64,000 nt of DNA from Lepidurus packardi (GCA_023053545.1 JAKZAN010000002.1:4944375-5008374); one strand, 5' to 3'; shown: positions 39,101-54,100, counted from the stretch's first letter. The notes: a model not told the origin generated them from the sequence alone. Numbers and translations: made by a program.

Positions 39101-42100
39101 CTTTAAAATGTCTTAAATTATTCTAGTTAATTAGTATTGATTTTTGGTTTAATTACCTATGGATTAGAATTATTCTAATTCATTTTTGGCAATCTTCCAA
39201 TTTCGTCATTGACTTCATTGTCCAAAATGTTGGAATTATTTTTAAGTCATTCGGTTACGACAGTATTGGAAATTGGAATGAAAGAAAGTTGTCGGCCAAC
39301 GTACGAGTTGTGTTGTCCAAGAATTATCATGTTTTTCAGTCGCATCCGCTTGATTACTCCGCTTCCTTTTATTCCGGTTAAAAGCCAAACGGGAGGACAA
39401 AAGTAAAGTAAAGGGAGGGGGAGATAATAAAAAAAAAAGAGTACACACATACACATGTATACGTGTAGGACATGCCGAATAAGGGAACACGTATAAGCAT
39501 AGCGTGGGAAAGAGTAGTTTCTCAAATCCGGCCAGACCAACTTTTGTATTATGGGGAACCCAGATAAACCTCATTGTTGTGATGACCGTAGCGTTTGGCT
39601 TGTCTTGTCTTCACTTTTTTTCGAGGCCTTAAAGATTCCAGGACCAAAAAATTGCTAATTTTTTTTAACATATGTTAGGAACTAATTTGTATGCCAATTA
39701 TCTCTTTTATTTTTCGAATGTTTAATTAGGTTAATCAAATTAGGTTCCCCAGATAAGTTTGGTAGCACACAACAAGATGCGAATCATGATTTCAAGGATT
39801 CAATTAGCTTAATGAGTCAAAGATAAGAACTTATTTTCCGCCAAGATTCCTAAAACGATTCAGTAAATGAGCCAATATGTTAAAATCAGTACAAAACGTA
39901 AAACTTTTTCCATTGCATGGAAACTTAATTAAATTTCAAATTTAATTCAAACCGAAATGTCTTTAGCCGCATTCTAATTAAGCAAATATTCTTAAAATTA
40001 ATCTTAATTACGTAAATTAGACGTTTCGTAACGTTTTTAAATGAATAAGTCAGGTTAATGAACCTAAAGTAATTAAGGCAATTATCTTAGGAATTTACCT
40101 TAAGAAAGGATTCAATGGAATTTATGCAAATTAGCTAAAACCTCTTACGTTGCATAGAAACTTTTTTTTTGCGATAAAATAATTCCATTATATATTTCGA
40201 AAGGTTTAAATTGGGCATGCAAGTCATCCATACAGGCTTATATATGAATAGCTTGAGAAAAGACGGTCCACCATATGATACGTATCGTTCTGTCCCCCCC
40301 CCTCAACCCCCCTTTTTGTGCTGCTCTTTTATTTTTTTTATGGCTCGAGATTCTTTTTCAAAAGTATACGTTAAAAAGACCAGCAAAGGATCACATTACC
40401 GTCGCCATTAAGATGGCTGAGTCGGACGTTATTCGATGCCGTAGCTCATTTGCATATTATTATTATTACTCATTTTTTTTAAAAAGTATTGTTTCCGGTT
40501 TCAATTATCTTTTTTATCAAATATATTTCAAAAATAACATATATCGTATCAAAATATCCCCCCAAATGTAGAGTTTTTGCCTTGTAGGCTTTTATTTTAT
40601 TTTTTTAATATTTTTTATATCTCAAGATTTTTTTTTATTTACTTGTCATTTTTATATTTCAAGAATTTTTTACGTTTACGATGAGAAGAGTAATGGGAAG
40701 CTCTTATCTTAAGCGAATCCCAGGGATTTTTCCGTCCTTTGATGAGAATTTGATTAACTTGCGGGGGGTGGAGTCGCAGGAAACTCATATACCCCCCGTG
40801 AGGGGAAAAAAGGTGAAAAGGGGAGGTTATTTGGGGTGGCTTGTGTGGTCCCCAGGTCAGAAAAACACTGAAAATACCATTTTGAAGCGTAGAAGGCAAG
40901 ATAGAAGAACGTAAAAGACCGACAGGTGCGCGCAAAAGATGGAAACTCGTGTGTGCACCTGTCCCTGATAAGCTAAGACGGTCAAAGAACCATATAAGCA
41001 TTGGAATATACTTCTTGGCTCGATAATGCGGGTCCTTCACGAAGGTTATGTGCCTATGACTCCCGTTTTCCACATTTGGTCACGTGTCCAAATGTGTAAT
41101 CACCTCTGATGAATTTTTTTTTCTATTCTTCCGTGATTTTTCATATGGAGATTTCGATTCCAGTGAAGAATGAAGCTTAATTAGGCATTCTAGAACGTAT
41201 TTTAAAAATAATAATAAAAAATAATAATGAAGCTTAATTAGGCATTCTAAAACGTATTTTAAAAATAATACATTAAAAAAAAGAAAAAATGGAGCTAGTT
41301 AACACTGTCAGGTAATTTTAATTAGGATTTTTTTTTTAGGTTTTCACGTTTCGTTCAATTGATTTCATTGATGGAATTGCGCAATTTGTGCGGATTTGTA
41401 AAGACACATGAATGTCCCATTTTGGCAATTTTGGAGATATAACGTAAAGACTCGGGTTCTAGTTTGGGGAGCCAGCAAAACTGGTTGCGAATGATTTGGT
41501 ATATAGAACACTGGACTTGCCGAGTCTTAAGCCAAAAAAGGAAGAAAAAAAATCGAGAAAAAATAGGTTAATTGTGCTATACAAGTCCAGTTACCAGCTG
41601 CTGATAAAGAATGTTGTTTTGGTAATTCCAGAGCAAATCTGTGCTTGTGTGATTGTTGGAGAGTTTCTTGGTCACGGCGAACTTAGTCGAGTGGAACTAA
41701 CGCTTTCTGAAAGGTTTCTTAGGTCCGCCCTTCTATTCACAGTTTTTTTTGGGGGGGGGGGGGGGGGGGTGTTTGAGCTCAGATTGTTTCCTTGTCGCAA
41801 CATTGGGAGATCGAATTTGCCTCCCATATCTTTCTTTGGAAGAGGAAAAAAAAAGTTAAAGAATTGTTAGGTAATTTGAGTTTTTCGGGTTTGTATTGTC
41901 TTCAGTGCCACTTTCCGAAGGGCTTCTTTGGAGATCCTTTATCGGTAATCGTTTGAATGCGGGATTCTTAACTTTCAAGTGGCCAGAGCATCCAGGAGAT
42001 GACCAATAGAGAAAAGGAGGAGGAAGAAAAGTTTTACCACCGTGAGAAGCTTTTACCTTGACTTTTTAAGTATCGCATTTAATGTGACACTTAATCCTTT

Positions 42101-45100
42101 GATTTAAAATCCAGCTCTGGAGCCTTTAGAAGGATATAAGGATATTCACACGCGATATAGTTCGAAATATCGAATCGAATTAGCTTTCTCTTGATTCTCT
42201 CATAAGAGTTTTAATAGAATTTTAGTATTCTTAATTTGTGTAATTTTTTCATTCTGGAAACTGGATTTTTATTCCTGAATGTGGTTCCATCATTTCTGGA
42301 TGGAATTCATTTCAACCAGAACTTTGATTTCAATGTTTTAATCCAGAAATAAATCGAATTTAAATGACTTTAATGTGGATTTTAAATTTTTTGGATTTTG
42401 TTACATTTTGTGGATTTTAGATTTTTTAGTTAAGGGATGAATTCAGTTCAAGTTGGATGATTTCAGTGAATTGAAGAATGTATCAGACAATTCTTAGCTC
42501 ATTAAAGTGCAATTACTTCAAATGCAAACATTTTAAGTTCATAATAGAAGAATTTTCTTTAAATTGATCTGGTTTTTTTAATTTGAGTCGAATTCGTTTA
42601 GATTTTTATTCCATTTTTTCGAATTCAGTGATTGTGTTTGGAATTCTGAGATCCACTTGACTCAGTGGATTTCCTAATTAAGCTGATCAGTACTTTCGAT
42701 TCAATTATTTTAAACTCATTTATTTTCGTTTACTTCTGGTTTTTTAATGCATTTAAAAGCCTTATAGGGTGAGGAGTGCCCTCAGGGGATGCTGTAGAGC
42801 AAGCAGGAGTGTCTTTTTCCCATGTCAAGAACAACAATACTCTTCTATTCTTCATCTCGCACCCCAACTACTGTTGAGCCTTGAATGCTCCAGGTTTGAG
42901 TAAGCGTTTGCGCGATTTAGGTTTGCCAGGAGCTCTCTATTCAGCTAGAGAGGCTGGAAATCAAGAGATCACGTGATCTAAGCTATGCTTTTCATCCATT
43001 TTTTCCATTTGATCCATTCTCTCCCCTCAACTCTCAACGTGGGAGCTTTTCATGTTTTTTTTATCAGCTTTTTCATTGGAGGGCTATTATGGAGTAGTGA
43101 GTGAAGCGAATGGTACCCCGAAAATTGTATTATGCAAAGACCCCCCTCTGAGGGTCAGATTACATGTGTGGGCACCACGTTTTTCATAGGAGGTAGGAGA
43201 AGTGCATGTTGTGCGTCGAAAATGACCGCTTTGGGATGCGTTAGGCCGCTTTTGAGATCTTTTTAGGGCTTAAGAACGAAAAAGACGTGGCTCCCATCAT
43301 ATGTTGTAAGCGATGACCGAGGTTAACTTGGTACACGTCGCTGGAATCGTTTTTTTGGAGGGGGAGAGCTTGATTAGTAGGGATTGTCTTTCTCCTTGGA
43401 TGCACTTGGCTTGTCATGCGGAGCTTTGTAATGTACTCCCCCATTCATTGTTGGAAGCTTAGGTTTCAGTTAAACCTCGTACGGCTCTTTAGGCTAACGG
43501 AGTTGAAGTTCATTGTTGGCAGATTCACATGGAAACATTGAATACTGTAACGCCAAAGACAGGTTTCATTGGTGTTCGACATTTCATGTCTAGCAAAATG
43601 TTTTCCCACTTTTCATTGTTGCCATTTTTTTAGTAATTTCATTATTGCCTTTCTAACTCGGTGTCGAAACGATTGCTAAACCCGACATTAACTGTTGCTA
43701 GCTTATTCCAACCTAAAAATCGTTCAGCATTCTCTAGAAAAAGCATTCAATCATAATAAAAATAAATTGAAAATAAATAAACTTGAAATGTACAACAGTA
43801 TAAGTAATAGACTACTATTAGTATAACTATTTGATAACTTAAAAGATTATGGACTTGGCGTCCTTATGTCGAGGCCTACTATTAGTATAACTATTTGATA
43901 ACTTAAAAGATTATGGACTTGGCGTCCTTATGTCGAGGCCTACTATTAGTATAACTATTTGATAACTTAAAAGATTATGGACTTGGCGTCCTTATGTCGG
44001 GGCCTGACGTCCTTATGTCGGGGCCTGACGTCCTTATGTCGTGGTCTGGCGCCCTTATGTCGGGGTCCGGCGTCCTTATGTCGCGTTTTATGTCATTATT
44101 AATGGATTTCTACTTCTTCAGGTGCCCTCCGCAATTCGTGGGCGAGTATTGCCAGCACATGAACCCTTGTCACACGGGTCCGGGTCCGCGTTGTCAAAAT
44201 GGCGGTACTTGCACCGTCCAAATGTCGGCGTCCTCCGGCCCCAAGTTCTCTTGTACCTGTCCGCTGGGTTTTACCGCCTCCTTGTGCGAGATCCCCGTGG
44301 ACAACGCCTGCAATTCGTCGCCGTGTCGCAACGGCGCCAACTGCATCCTCCGAACGCTCCAAAACTACACGTGTGCCTGCTCGCCGGGCTTCCGGGGCCC
44401 TCACTGCCATGAAGTGGACCATTGCTCCCATTCGCCGTGTCGGAACGGCGCAACCTGTCAATCCTTGGAACACACGTACCAATGTCGCTGCGCTGAGGGA
44501 TTCTCGGGACCGACATGCGCCAACGACATTGACGAGTGCAAGAAGAATCCTTGCATGAAGGGACGCTGCGTCAACACCCACGGATCCTACAAGTAAGCGC
44601 CCGATGTTCATGATTCTTCCCACGTTCTCATCCACGATTTGCCTCGCGTTTTGCCTCGCGTTTTGCTCATATCCTCCTTCATAATGACACACTTTGGAAC
44701 TTTTTCCCACGCGCCAAAGCCAAGATTTGGAGGACATTCGGAAACTTGACAAAGGAAACGCTTCTTATTAAGGTTCATTAACAAACAACGCGCGATCCTA
44801 GAGATCCTTAGTGATTCTAGTCAGCAGAGGATGAAGCGTGACACAGAAATGAGAATTTCTTGAGAATTTTGTCCATTTCCATATTAATTGAATTTTTTTT
44901 TTATTAATTCAATTTTTTGTATTTTTTTATTAATTTCAGTTCTTTTATTAACCTAAACATTTTTATCTTAATTCAAAGACTTTCGGTATTAATCTAAAAA
45001 AAAATATACTAATTGAAAAATTTGATATTAATTCAAAAAAGGGTTAAAAAGTTTTATATTAATTGAAAAATTTTATATTAATTCAAAAAATTTATTAGTT

Positions 45101-48100
45101 TAATTTTTTGGTTAGTATACAATTTCTTGTTAATGTACACATGTCTTGTTTTAATTTAAACAATATTATCTTAATTCAAAGATTTTCTGTATTAATCTAA
45201 AAAAAATTCTATTAATTGAAAAATTTGATATTAATTCAAAAAATGAATTAGTTTAATTTTTTGTTAGTATACAATTTCTTGGTAATATACGCAGGTCTTG
45301 TTTTAATTTAAGCATTTTTGTATTAATTTCAAAATTGTGTGGTTAGTAAAATAATATAAATTAATACTAATTTTTATAATTTTTCTTCTTATTCTCCCAG
45401 GTGTGTGTGCAACACAGGCTACACGGGCCAACATTGCGAATCGCCGTACGTGCCCTGCTCGCCATCGCCCTGTCGTCATGGAGGCACTTGCATGCCGTTG
45501 GATGGACTACGTTATCAGTGTACCTGTCCAGCAGGTAATTTTTTTTTTTTTTTTTTTTTTTGTGGAAGTTAAGGAAGAGTCGGTGGCAAATGAGCTTCCA
45601 TCTCGAATTGGGAAGAGAGGAAATTGACAAGTCTGGATTTTTATGAAAGGGATCCGGGACGCCAATGACTGGAGCACGACTAGGGTCCAGTAAGAGAGGT
45701 TTATGGCCCCATACGGACCCAAATACCTCGATTTGAGCTGTTAAGCTTCCAAAGTATAGCACTTTGGTGTCACCGAAAAAGAAAAAATTCCCAAAAAACA
45801 TTTGAAAAAAAATAAGGAAAAATGAAATGAGAAGAAAACTGGATTTGGGAGGAGGGGAGAAGAGGAAAAAAAGACGGGTACACCTGAGATTTTTAAGAAG
45901 CCAAGCACGATTTTGAGTAATAGAGAAAGGGAGAGAAGATTATACCTCATCTTGACTCATCTTTCGGCTTTAAAAAAAAAAAATTTGGAAAACTTGTCAG
46001 ATGCCGGATCCTTTCGAGTCACATAGTCTCAGATTGCTGGGGTGATAATTTCGACATGAGAATGCCGTATTCCTTATAGGCTTGGAGACTTTGCGGTGGC
46101 GAAAAGTTAAGACCACCCATCGACTTTCCACTTTGGACTACCTTTTCGGACCCCCAGTAACTTCCTAAACCGCCAATTGTTCCACCTTTGATCAAATATT
46201 TTCCTTGCTTTTTTTTTTTTTCTCTCAATTTTCTTTATTTCTTTCTTCGTTTTGAGGTTGGTCTAGCAATTTACAATTCGTTGGACGAATTAAGTCATGC
46301 TTCTATTTACTATAATTATACTTAAGAAGCGCAGTTTGTTTCAAGAACTATTTATTAATTCCTTTTCGCAATTTTATTTTTCTTCCTTTTTTTCATTGTA
46401 AGTTTTTTAAAGGTTTTAAAGTTTTTAAAGTTTAAAGTTTTTTTTAAGTTGACGTTTTTGGCAAGTTTTTAAGCTCAAGCCTAAAATTAAACCTTTATTT
46501 GACGAATTCATTTCACGAATTTGCTTTCAAAGGGCAATTTACTTCACAATTTGGTTTTTCATTTGATTTCTGTTCATTTTTCGCTAGAACTTTCACTAGA
46601 ACTAGAAGATAATCTAGTACAGCGTTTAATAGTTAGAAATTAATTTACGAATAGATTCCAGGATTAAATTTACTTAAAATTTTTTCTATTTGGCAGGGTT
46701 TTTTTGTTTTGTTTCTATTTTTTGGTTTTTATGGATTTTTCCTCGTTTAAAAAAATGAAAGGTAGTTTAGTTTAGTATTTCGGCAGCGTTTAAGGTAGAG
46801 CAGTTAAGACGTGCTGAAATGATCCTTGGAAAACGTCAGGGTTTTACAAGAAAGGTTAAGGAAGCCCCGCCCCCTCTTGGTAGATGGCTTTGCGCTAATG
46901 ACTTCCAAATAGCTAATGACCAAGCGAAAAAGTCCAAAGCGAGAGATAGACACAAAAGCGAGTTCCTTGTGGTTGACGTAGGAGAGAGAGAAGAAGGTGA
47001 TCTTCGCGTTTGTTGCCTGGGAAAAGAAAATTCAAAGCCCAAAATGCCAGTTCCTTCAGCTTGGGAGAGCTTGGGAACATTCCCAGGCTTCGTGCAGGGG
47101 AGGGAGTGTGTGCCTTGGGCCATTGGTTTTATAATCATACCTGGAATGTTGGGTTGCGAGACTTTTAAGAGTCTTTGGAGACTTGCGAGACCTGAAAAAC
47201 GGGAAGAAAAGTGGAAAGCGAGAAGAAGAAGAGAAAGAAAACTAGGGAAAGACTGAAATGTTGAAGAAGAGGAAGAGAAGGAAAGAATGAAGAGGAGGAA
47301 GAGAAGGAAATGGACACACAAAGCTTTTATAAATGGGCGTAATCACGAAAAACTTGAGGCTTTTTGGGGTTGTGTGTTTTCTTTGTCTCATGCGTAATTT
47401 GTTTATTGTAAAAAATTTATTTACTGTTAAATTGATTGTGAAAAATCGTAAAAAATGCTGGGTTTGGTATTTTTAATGATTTTTTGAACCCGTTTTCGTT
47501 TGTAGGGTTCACGGGACCGGATTGCCAAGACAATGTCGATGATTGTCCAGGGCATTTGTGCCAAAATGGAGCGACTTGTGTGGACGGCGTCAATTCGTAC
47601 ACGTGCCAATGTCCGCCGACGTTTACGGGACCGTATTGTAGCCAAGATGTGGACGAATGTGCGTTGAGACCCTCGGTATGCAAGAATGGAGCGACGTGTA
47701 CCAACACGCCGGGCGGATACTCGTGTATTTGCGTCAATGGATGGACCGGGCCGGATTGTGCGGAAAATATCGATGATTGCGCAGGCGCCGCTTGCTTTAA
47801 TGGCGCCACATGTCACGACCGGGTTGGCAGCTTTTATTGCCAATGTGCTCCTGGCAAAACAGGTACGCTAATGACTGTTTCTGATGGAGGAATCCTTCCG
47901 AGAGCGCGACAACAAATTTAGAAATAATAAAACTAACCAAAAAAAAGGAAAGAAAATTGGTCAAGAATTGGGGTTTTTTACATGTCGTGAGGTTAAAGTT
48001 CTTGTTTGGGAATTTGAAAGTCATAAAGTTATTAGGTACAGCGAAGGGTCGTCATATAGGACAAAAATGAAAAGATCGCGAGGAGAAATAATGATGTTTT

Positions 48101-51100
48101 TCATTGTTGGGAGTTCAGAAAGAATTTTTTTTTTTTTTTTTTCATTTTTAGAGGTTTGAAACGGTTCATTGTTGATTCTTTAGTTACCACATACGTGTTT
48201 TTGGTGCTAGTTAGTATTTCATTGTTGGCTTCGAGACGACAACAAAGAAAGATTGACGAAAAAAAAGGAAAAAAATTAACTTTGGGGGGTTTTCAGTTTT
48301 GGTATTTTTGCGTTGACATTTTTAGAGGGAAAGTTCGAAGTTTCATTCTTGACAACATTGTAAGTTTCATTGTTGGCCCTTTCTAGAACAAATGACGCTG
48401 TTGTGGCTAGCTAATTTGTCACTCTTGACAGCATATAGCTTCAGACTAGGGGAAAACAAGATTTTTGTTCATTGTTGACGCAGTTCTATCATTCCAAAGT
48501 GGTTTTAGCACAGTCTTCTTGTTCATTGTTGCCAACTTTGATGATTCCATTGTTGCTTGTATTTGCTTGCATTGTTGCTTTCGTTGTTACTGGGTTATGT
48601 TTGATGGATGGTGTGGGTAAGATAACAATGGGAGTATTAACTAGTCAAAATTCAACTCGCATTGTTGCCACTACGAACGTTCTCGAAGATTCCGTGATCT
48701 GTTGTGATACTATTGAAAGTTTTCATTGTTGCAGTTCCTGGCTTTCATGGTTGCACTTTTTAACATTGCATTCTTGCATTTCTAACACGAGAACTTTGCA
48801 TTGTTGCACTTTTTTGACATTTCACTGTTTTTTTTAACATAACATGTAACAATCGCAAGATTCTCAACATTGTTGTCTTTAGCAGTTAAAAGAACAAAAT
48901 TACAGTTAAATTATTTTACTATTTTTTCCAAAACTGAGTAAAAATAATGCTAATATCCGATTTTTCATTGTTGCAGTTTTGTAACGTTTCATTGTTGATA
49001 CTTTGATTCGCAAGATTTGAAACTTTTTTTTACTGTAGCAGTAAAAAGGACATAAATATTTAAAAAAAAATAATGAGTAAAATGAATTCTAAAGTCAGAT
49101 TTCACATTGTCGAATTTTTTTTAACATTTCATTGTCAAATTTTTTTTTTTTTACATTTCATTGTTGATATTCCGGATCGCAAGATGTTAACTTTGTTGTC
49201 TGTAGCAGTTAGAATGAGAATATTTAAACAAAACATGAGTGAAACTAATTTCAAAGTCAAATTTTCATTGTTTGAATTTGTATTTTATTTTATTTTTGTA
49301 TTTATTTTAATTTTTTTTTTTTAGGTTTGCTCTGCCATTTGGATGATGCGTGCGCCTCGAACCCTTGCCACGCCGGTGCTATCTGCGACACGTCTCCGAT
49401 TGACGGGACTTACGTCTGTTCGTGTCCCAACGGTTTCAAAGGCGTCGATTGCACGGAAGATATCAACGAATGCGAAGAAGGCTTGCCTTGCGAACACGAC
49501 GGCTTGTGCGTCAACACACCCGGCTCTTTCCGCTGCAATTGCACGCGCGGGTTCACGGGCCCTCGCTGCGAAATTAACATTAACGAATGCGACTCGAACC
49601 CTTGCCAAAACGAGGGCACTTGCCTGGACGAGCGTGGAGCTTTTCGCTGCGTCTGTATGCCAGGTAAATAACCTTTTGCCTCCTATCGACTTTTGTCATT
49701 TTTGGACCCATCTCAGCGAAAGCCGAAACGAAAGAAAGAAACTTAAGAATCCCACGAAAGGGAAGGGTAAAAACATACCGCACCTCCCAAACGTATGGGA
49801 ATAAGGAGGTCAAAGAGCGTTTTGAAGCTGCGTTTGAGTACACTGAGTAAGAAAAACTGGGGAGGATTGTTTCTCAGGCCCATTTTTGACAAGTTTTGAC
49901 CTCTAACCCGGCCCCGAATTAAGCGAGTCGCTGGGAACGGAGCAGTTCTGCTCCCACGCCACGTGTTGTGTAGTGTGGCCGTGGTTTGCCAGCGTTCCAG
50001 GCTCCCAAAGCGCGGCAGATGATGGAGTGCAACATGTGTACCACACTTCGTATTTCTGCGCTGTGTTTTTCTCTGCTCTTAGATCCTTTAGAAACACTTG
50101 TGTTTGAAGGGGGGGGGGAGGTTTTTATTGCGCTGGGGATGGTAGTTTAAGCAGCCTGATTCAATTAGCTCATCGTCACGTTGAAGAGTCATTGACTAAA
50201 GCTTTTGATCTGCGTGAGATCTGTTACTCCACAGTTTTCCGAGTATTGTTGCGCAGCAAGTCATGCGCAGCGACTCGAAGGATTGCGCGGGCGGGGAGGG
50301 GGGGGGGGGAGAGAAGGATTTTTCTTCATGGCTGCACTTACACCACTTTTGGTTTTTCATTGTTGATTACAACACTTGGTTTTTTCATTGTTGACGTCAC
50401 GCTCCGTGGAGAATGACAACTACTGCAAGGCTTTTTGTAATGGAAGATAGAGTCAAAAATAGAGATAGGATTGGCTAGTAAGGCCAGCAATGGGCAGTTA
50501 TGAATGGATTTATATGTGTAAAGAGGAACAGAAGTTAGGCCAAAAAAAGGGGAAACAGGGAACGGAAGTGTACCGACAAGGAGAATCCAACAATTGGCAA
50601 AGGGCAGAGCGGATACTAGAGAACCCACAAGCTGTTGCTCCTGATGGTTTTTCTTCCATCCAAAAGAAGAATTTTGACGGGTCCTAAAGTTCCGCTTCCT
50701 TGAATTGGACACCTTTGCAGGTTAGGGTTCAGATTTTTTTTATTGGCAGGTTTTTCTTGTTAGGAATATTCATATGTCCGCCATTTTTGGAATAATGTTT
50801 GTCCTTTGTCAGCAGTTTTCAAGGAAGCTTCATTACAAGGAGCTAGGTCTAGGAATTTGACAGATTTTTAACTTGAAATCTTTTCCTTAGCTTATCAACA
50901 ACAGAAATAATAGTGGATGCAATATAGCTTATGCTTTAAAGAAGATTTTTTTCTATTAAAAGCATCCAAAATGAGATTAAGTAACGCTATGGGTGCCCTA
51001 AATAGGCAATATAAGCAAATATCAGTTGAAAAACGATACCTAATCGTTTCTGGCATCATTTTTGTACTAGTTCGTAAACATCTAGTCCAGTGTTCTGATA

Positions 51101-54100
51101 ATCGATTCTAGTTATAAAATGATTACTTGTTATCGATTATTAGTTATTGTCTGCCGGTTTAGTAAGATGATTAAGCGCTAACTACGAGCATTTGCAGCAT
51201 ATTTTTTCTTGTAATAGGCTAAAATATTTTACTTTTTGATATCACTTCGTAAACAACTAATGTTTTAATCATCGATTATAGTCATACGTTGATTCTTGTT
51301 ATCGATTATTAGTATCTGTTATTGCTTGCAAGTTTAGCAAGATGGAAGCAGTAAATACGAGCATTAGCAGCAAATTCCTTCTTTAAAAGGCTAGTATAAA
51401 GCGTAGTCAGCTTTTCCTAATGCTTTAATGTACTATTTGTTGTAGTTATCTCGTTTGTGTAGCCTCAGCAATCTCAGAAATTTCCTCAAGTAGCTTGCTT
51501 CATAGTTTCCCCCAGATCCTTCATAACTTGGTACCTTCAGAAACTCGAAAGTATTGGCAAAGTCATGTTATCCTGCTTATCCAAGCTAGTGTACGCATGA
51601 TTCATCCGCTTTTTTGCAAGTTTCGTCTCTTTTCGTTCGTTTTTGCGCCTCTAAATGCCATACATCGTTGTCCAGCTACTCCAGAATTGACTTTCTAGTC
51701 AAGAAGCTAAAAGGGACCATCGCAAAAAGGGAAAAAGCTTTTTCAAGATAAGGAGTAGACGGTAGAGCGACCCGCCAAGGAACCTAGAAACCAAGATGGC
51801 CTCCAGGGCCATTTTGTCTGAGCTTTTGGTTGCCTGTTTGTGTCGACCACCTGCCCCTTGGAGTCCGAAACTTGGTTTACTTGGTTACTTTGTAACCAAC
51901 AATAAGCGTAGGATAAAAGGGACCTTCTGAGCAGTTCGTTTCATGTCGTGTAGTGTTGGGGGCCTTGTCTTCCCTCCCTCCCCCCCCCCCCCAAACCTGT
52001 TTGCCTAAACACTCGCCCTTCTTACCCAGTGTCTGTTTTCTCAGGCCCCAACCAATTCAAACCACCCCAGAGTCCCCGAGTTTAGAAGAAACAGAAAAAA
52101 GAGGTATATATTATTGCTTAGGAGCAGAAAAAGAGGCATGCGGGCAACGACAGCCGAGAAGAACCTTCTTGAGAGAGAAAGAGAATCAGAGAACAAAGGA
52201 AACTGGCGCTTGAGAGCGTAGAGGGCGACACTGTGCAGGCATCGAGAGGTTGTGCGTCTCTTTTCGCTGGTCGCTCTTGAGGTTGCGCCTTGGGTTACAT
52301 GATCTATAGAAGAATTGTTGGTGGCAGCATAATTTTATAGCGCGTTTTTTGTTATATGATGATCACGCTGGGGTGCCCCTCCCGTATGGTCATTTTCTGG
52401 CGGCCGGAAATGCCAGAGGTTTGGGAGAGGGGCTGAGAAAAGACCTGGGAATTTGTGCAGATTCAAGTGCATACTTCCGTTAAGCTTTTTTTTAATATGT
52501 AATCTCGCCTGTATGGTTATAAAAATATGATGCAGAAAAAATGAGAAGAAATAGAGAGATAATTGAGAATTTGAAAGCGAGTTTTAATTGTATTTTTTTG
52601 AATAGGTTACACGGGAATTCATTGCGAAATAGATGTTGATGAATGCGCCCCAAATCCTTGCTTTAATTCTGGGATTTGCACGGATCTTATTAATGGATAC
52701 AAGTGTGTTTGCCCGCCTGGATTTTCGGGGAAAAGATGCCAGATTAATATCGATGATTGCGTCTCGGAACCGTGCCAAAATGGCGGACATTGTCGAGATT
52801 CCGTCGCTGGATACACGTGTAACTGCCCACCTGGATTCACGGGTAAGAAACGTCTTAAATTGATTTGTTTGGCTTGAATGATGGGGCTTGTTAAGTTGTA
52901 AAGTATTTGTGAAAATTCCAATTATTTTCCGATGAATTATTTTAGTATTTTAGAATTTATTTTGTATTTAAACTGACTTTTTTGGGGTTCATGCTTATTA
53001 AGGGTCTTGTGTTAATAAGATTTGTAGAATTTGTAAGAAGATTTTATTGATTTTTTATTGCGTTTCTTATTCATTGAATATTCAGATAAATTGTTTTACT
53101 TTTATGAGTATCGATATGAATTTATCGATATGAATATTCATTTTGATTGCGATTTTTGGCGATTTTGATTGTGAATTTTAGAATTTGATCTAGATGGAAA
53201 TGAGTATTTTTTAAAGTAATTTTCTTAATTGCGTTGCAGGTTTGAATTGCGAAACGAATATCAACGATTGCCAAAGTTCGCCTTGCTACCATGGGGACTG
53301 TATGGACGGGATTAACACGTTTTACTGCAATTGCCACTCGGGTTATACTGGCATGTTGTGTCAAACGCAGATCAACGAGTGCGAGTCGAATCCGTGCCAG
53401 TACGGGGGTACTTGCGAGGACTTGATTGGCGGGTATCAATGTCGTTGTCGGCCGGGGACTTCCGGCCCCAATTGTGAGATTAACGTCAACGAATGTTTTT
53501 CGAACCCATGCCGGAATGGCGCTACCTGCATCGACGGGATCAACCGGTACACTTGCGATTGTATCCGCGGATTTACGGGGTCGCATTGCGAGACGAACGT
53601 CAACGAATGTTCTTCGAATCCTTGCGCCAATGGGGGGAAATGCACTGACCTCATTAACGGGTTCAAGTGCGACTGTCCACGAGGCTATTATGACGCGCGA
53701 TGTTTGTCAGACGTGAACGAATGCGAGTCCAACCCCTGTTTGAACGGCGGAACCTGCGAAGACGGAGTTAATCAGTTTGTTTGCCATTGCAAACCCGGTT
53801 ATGGAGGCAAACGCTGCGAGCAAGATATTGATGAGTGCGGCTCCAATCCCTGCCAGCATGGCGGCACTTGCAAAGACGGGCTGAACACGTACACCTGCGG
53901 TTGCATGCCAGGGTACACGGGCCGGAATTGCGAGAAGAACGTGGATGATTGCAGCTCCCAGCCGTGTAGGAATGGAGGCTCTTGTATTGATTTGGTCAAC
54001 GACTATCAGTGCGTTTGCGATTTGCCCTACACAGGACGTACCTGCGAGTCAGCTTTAGATCCATGTGCACCCAACAAGTGCAAAAACGGAGCCAAATGTA

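Noticed and set aside
40639-41073. 144-codon minus frame in Notch intron 2
   Set aside because: No family resemblance and no neighbouring exons; the length is possible by chance in 5 kb of intron.
41743-41769. T8G19 run as a functional G-quadruplex
   Set aside because: Single homopolymer, possibly a length artefact; nothing around it supports a role.
44099-44752. 217-codon antisense frame opposite Notch exon 3
   Set aside because: Mirror of EGF codons; it ends in intronic sequence without any gene structure.
46819-47256. 145-codon plus frame (and 161-codon antisense frame) in Notch intron 4
   Set aside because: Composition-driven (purine-rich GAGAAGAAG text), no recognisable domain, no splice sites that would join it in frame.
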